Source: Monoplex corrugatus (Eukaryota > Mollusca > Gastropoda > Littorinimorpha > Ranellidae). From it: a DNA stretch of 64,000 nucleotides. Positions within the stretch are counted from its first letter, which is position 1. Each line of letters begins with the position of its first letter. The position numbers were made by a program, and so were the translations under genes. Positions 62,640 through 64,000 of the stretch are shown here, piece by piece. The notes under the pieces are model-generated. The model ran no database searches. It was not told where the DNA came from and saw only the letters and a list, made by a program, of their open reading frames with translations. The stretch covers positions 35,206,862 to 35,270,861 of the forward strand of contig CM060312.1 of assembly GCA_030674185.1 (NCBI GenBank). Reading direction: 5' to 3'.

Positions 62640-64000
62640 TACAGAACAGACACAGCCCTGTCTTACCCCTACTGGGCATTCAAACAGGTGAGAAAATTCA
62701 CGGTTTACCCGAATACGTGAACACACCGATTTAATACATTGCTTTTAATGAAGCGAGGAATTTTTCTGTTACTCATTGCTTTCCTATATACTCTTAAGAT
62801 TTTGTCATCAAGACTGAATTAAATTTTATGACCATTGTTTTGTGAAATTATAATAGGCACAATCTTATTATAATTTACACATATATCACGCCTAAACGAT
62901 TATTATCCATCAAAGAATTTCACTTACTTTTTGTTAGGCCTGATCGGTTCAGCGAACCCTCGTCAGTAATCGGTTCAGCGAACCCTCGTCAGACTGACGA
63001 GGGTTCGCTGAACCGATCAGGCCTGTCAGACTGACGAGGGTTCGCTGAACCGATCAGGCCTAACAAAAAGTAAGTGAAATTCCTTGATGGATAATATTCG
63101 TTTAGGCGTGATATATGTGTAAATTATAATAAGATTGTGCCTATTATAATTTCACAAAACAATGGTCATAAAATTAAGTAACGCCTATATGGCTGAAACA
63201 AGAAAACTCTCAGGATGGACTGAATCAAAGGCTTTCTTAAAATCTACAAAAGCAAGCTATAATTTGCTACCCTTCTCGCACAACAATGTTTTGAACAATA
63301 GCACACAAAAAATATGATCCACTCTGGAATGTTTTTTCTTAAATCCTGCTTGGCATTTTGAGATCATGATTGTCATCTAGCAACATGCATAATAGTGTGT
63401 TGAGTATTGAAGTGTAATTGTTTGGAACAATTGTTTGTAGTGATACGCCCCTGTAATCATCCACATTTGCAGGATCCCCTTTGTTATAAATTGGTATAGG
63501 CATCTTTGACCAGTCCAGAGGGTAAATTCCTTGGTCAAAGGTGATATTAGATAGTTTGGCGATAAAATCATTTGATATCTCTACCGCCGTTTCTCGTCAT
63601 CTCAGTTGAATACGATTTATCCCATTTGCTTCACCTGCTTTCAAGTTATTAATAGCCCTTCTGATTTCTTCCTCTAATATTTCATCATTTTGCACATGTT
63701 TTGTTTGTTCATTTAAATCTACATGTACCTGTATACAGGCCGCTCATCAGGTGCTTCTGTATCACTTTGGAAGATATCTTAAAAAGGACCAATCTAGTCA
63801 TCAATAGTTACGAAATTTGCAACGTTATCCTTGTTGCCACATCCCATATTTCCTAATTCGTTCCAGAATTTAGATGAAGTTGTTAAATTGTTGGCCAGAG
63901 ATTTGGCTTTTCTTTTTTAACCCCGTGCCTTTTGGATTTAGTTTTTTTTCATACTTTTTTCGTGCTTTGACATAAACAATCCTTTCAACTTCTTTTCTAA
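62640..64000 (-). pseudogene. Non-LTR reverse transcriptase relic, continues past the window, split by a palindrome
   Basis: Minus strand from 64000 down: VKARKKYEKKLN, a FWNELGNMG-like linker, EILEEEIRRAINNLKAGEAN then GIN (cf. AIxxLKxGKAxGxD), PIYNKGDPANVDDYRGVSLQ and KAFDSVHPES (motif A, about 63207-63236). After the palindrome comes ECPVGVRQGC (motif B, about 62665-62690). Frameshifts and stops are present. Confidence 0.8.
62819..63177. mobile_element. Near-perfect palindromic (fold-back) element flanked by TTAA
   Basis: Arms 62824-62966 and 63031-63173 (143 bp each) are reverse complements with two mismatches and no gaps. The 64-bp centre contains a further 24-bp palindrome. TTAA abuts both ends (62819-62822 and 63174-63177). 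A 24-26 bp unit, ATCGGTTCAGCGAACCC then TCGTCAG, occurs four times, two in each direction. There is no coding capacity. It interrupts the RT relic described above. Confidence 0.9.

Overview
The window looks like a repeat-rich animal nuclear genome. I would place it in a lophotrochozoan, most likely a marine gastropod or another mollusc. This is inferred from the intron-rich host genes, the abundant (TG)n/(CA)n tracts, the CR1-, RTE-, Penelope-, mariner- and Ty3-type elements, and the tRNA-derived SINE-like repeats. The species cannot be fixed from the sequence alone. Almost every long open reading frame is either a translated microsatellite or a decayed transposable element.

Two host genes can be assembled exon by exon, and they lie head to head. 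LSM8 (U6 snRNA-associated Sm-like protein) is on the minus strand. Its four coding exons run from 42146 down to 20955 and encode 90 aa with every splice phase matching. Its first intron is 12.6 kb and carries an almost full-length non-LTR retrotransposon (about 35090-39110). MRPL2 (mitochondrial ribosomal protein uL2m) is on the plus strand. Its four coding exons lie between 46419 and 52291 and encode 299 aa, and a 5' non-coding exon must lie upstream. The interval just above the LSM8 start codon (about 42147-42330) is the likely shared promoter and holds an ETS-type CCGGAAGT site.

Layout: 1-20 kb is intergenic, with microsatellites, degenerate tandem repeats and LINE fragments. 20-42 kb is LSM8 and its introns. 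42-53 kb is the promoter, an antisense RT relic, a mariner relic and MRPL2. 53-57 kb holds more LINE relics. 57.6-62 kb is a 5'-truncated Penelope-like element with a GIY-YIG domain; a very young, internally deleted Ty3-type LTR element has landed in its downstream TG tract. 62-64 kb is a minus-strand RT relic split by a near-perfect 351-bp palindrome.

The best-supported unusual points are these. (1) A palindrome flanked by TTAA sits inside a reverse transcriptase; removing it and one TTAA restores the normal RT motif spacing. (2) A separate three-copy, about 190-bp nested fold-back family starts and ends TTAA-CCCTTTG. (3) The LTR element has 187-bp LTRs differing at one base and a GTGTG target duplication, but has lost RT, RNase H and part of integrase, leaving gag-protease fused in frame to integrase. 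(4) One GAT-tailed non-LTR family has at least eight variably 5'-truncated copies, three of them with exact 11-13 bp target duplications.
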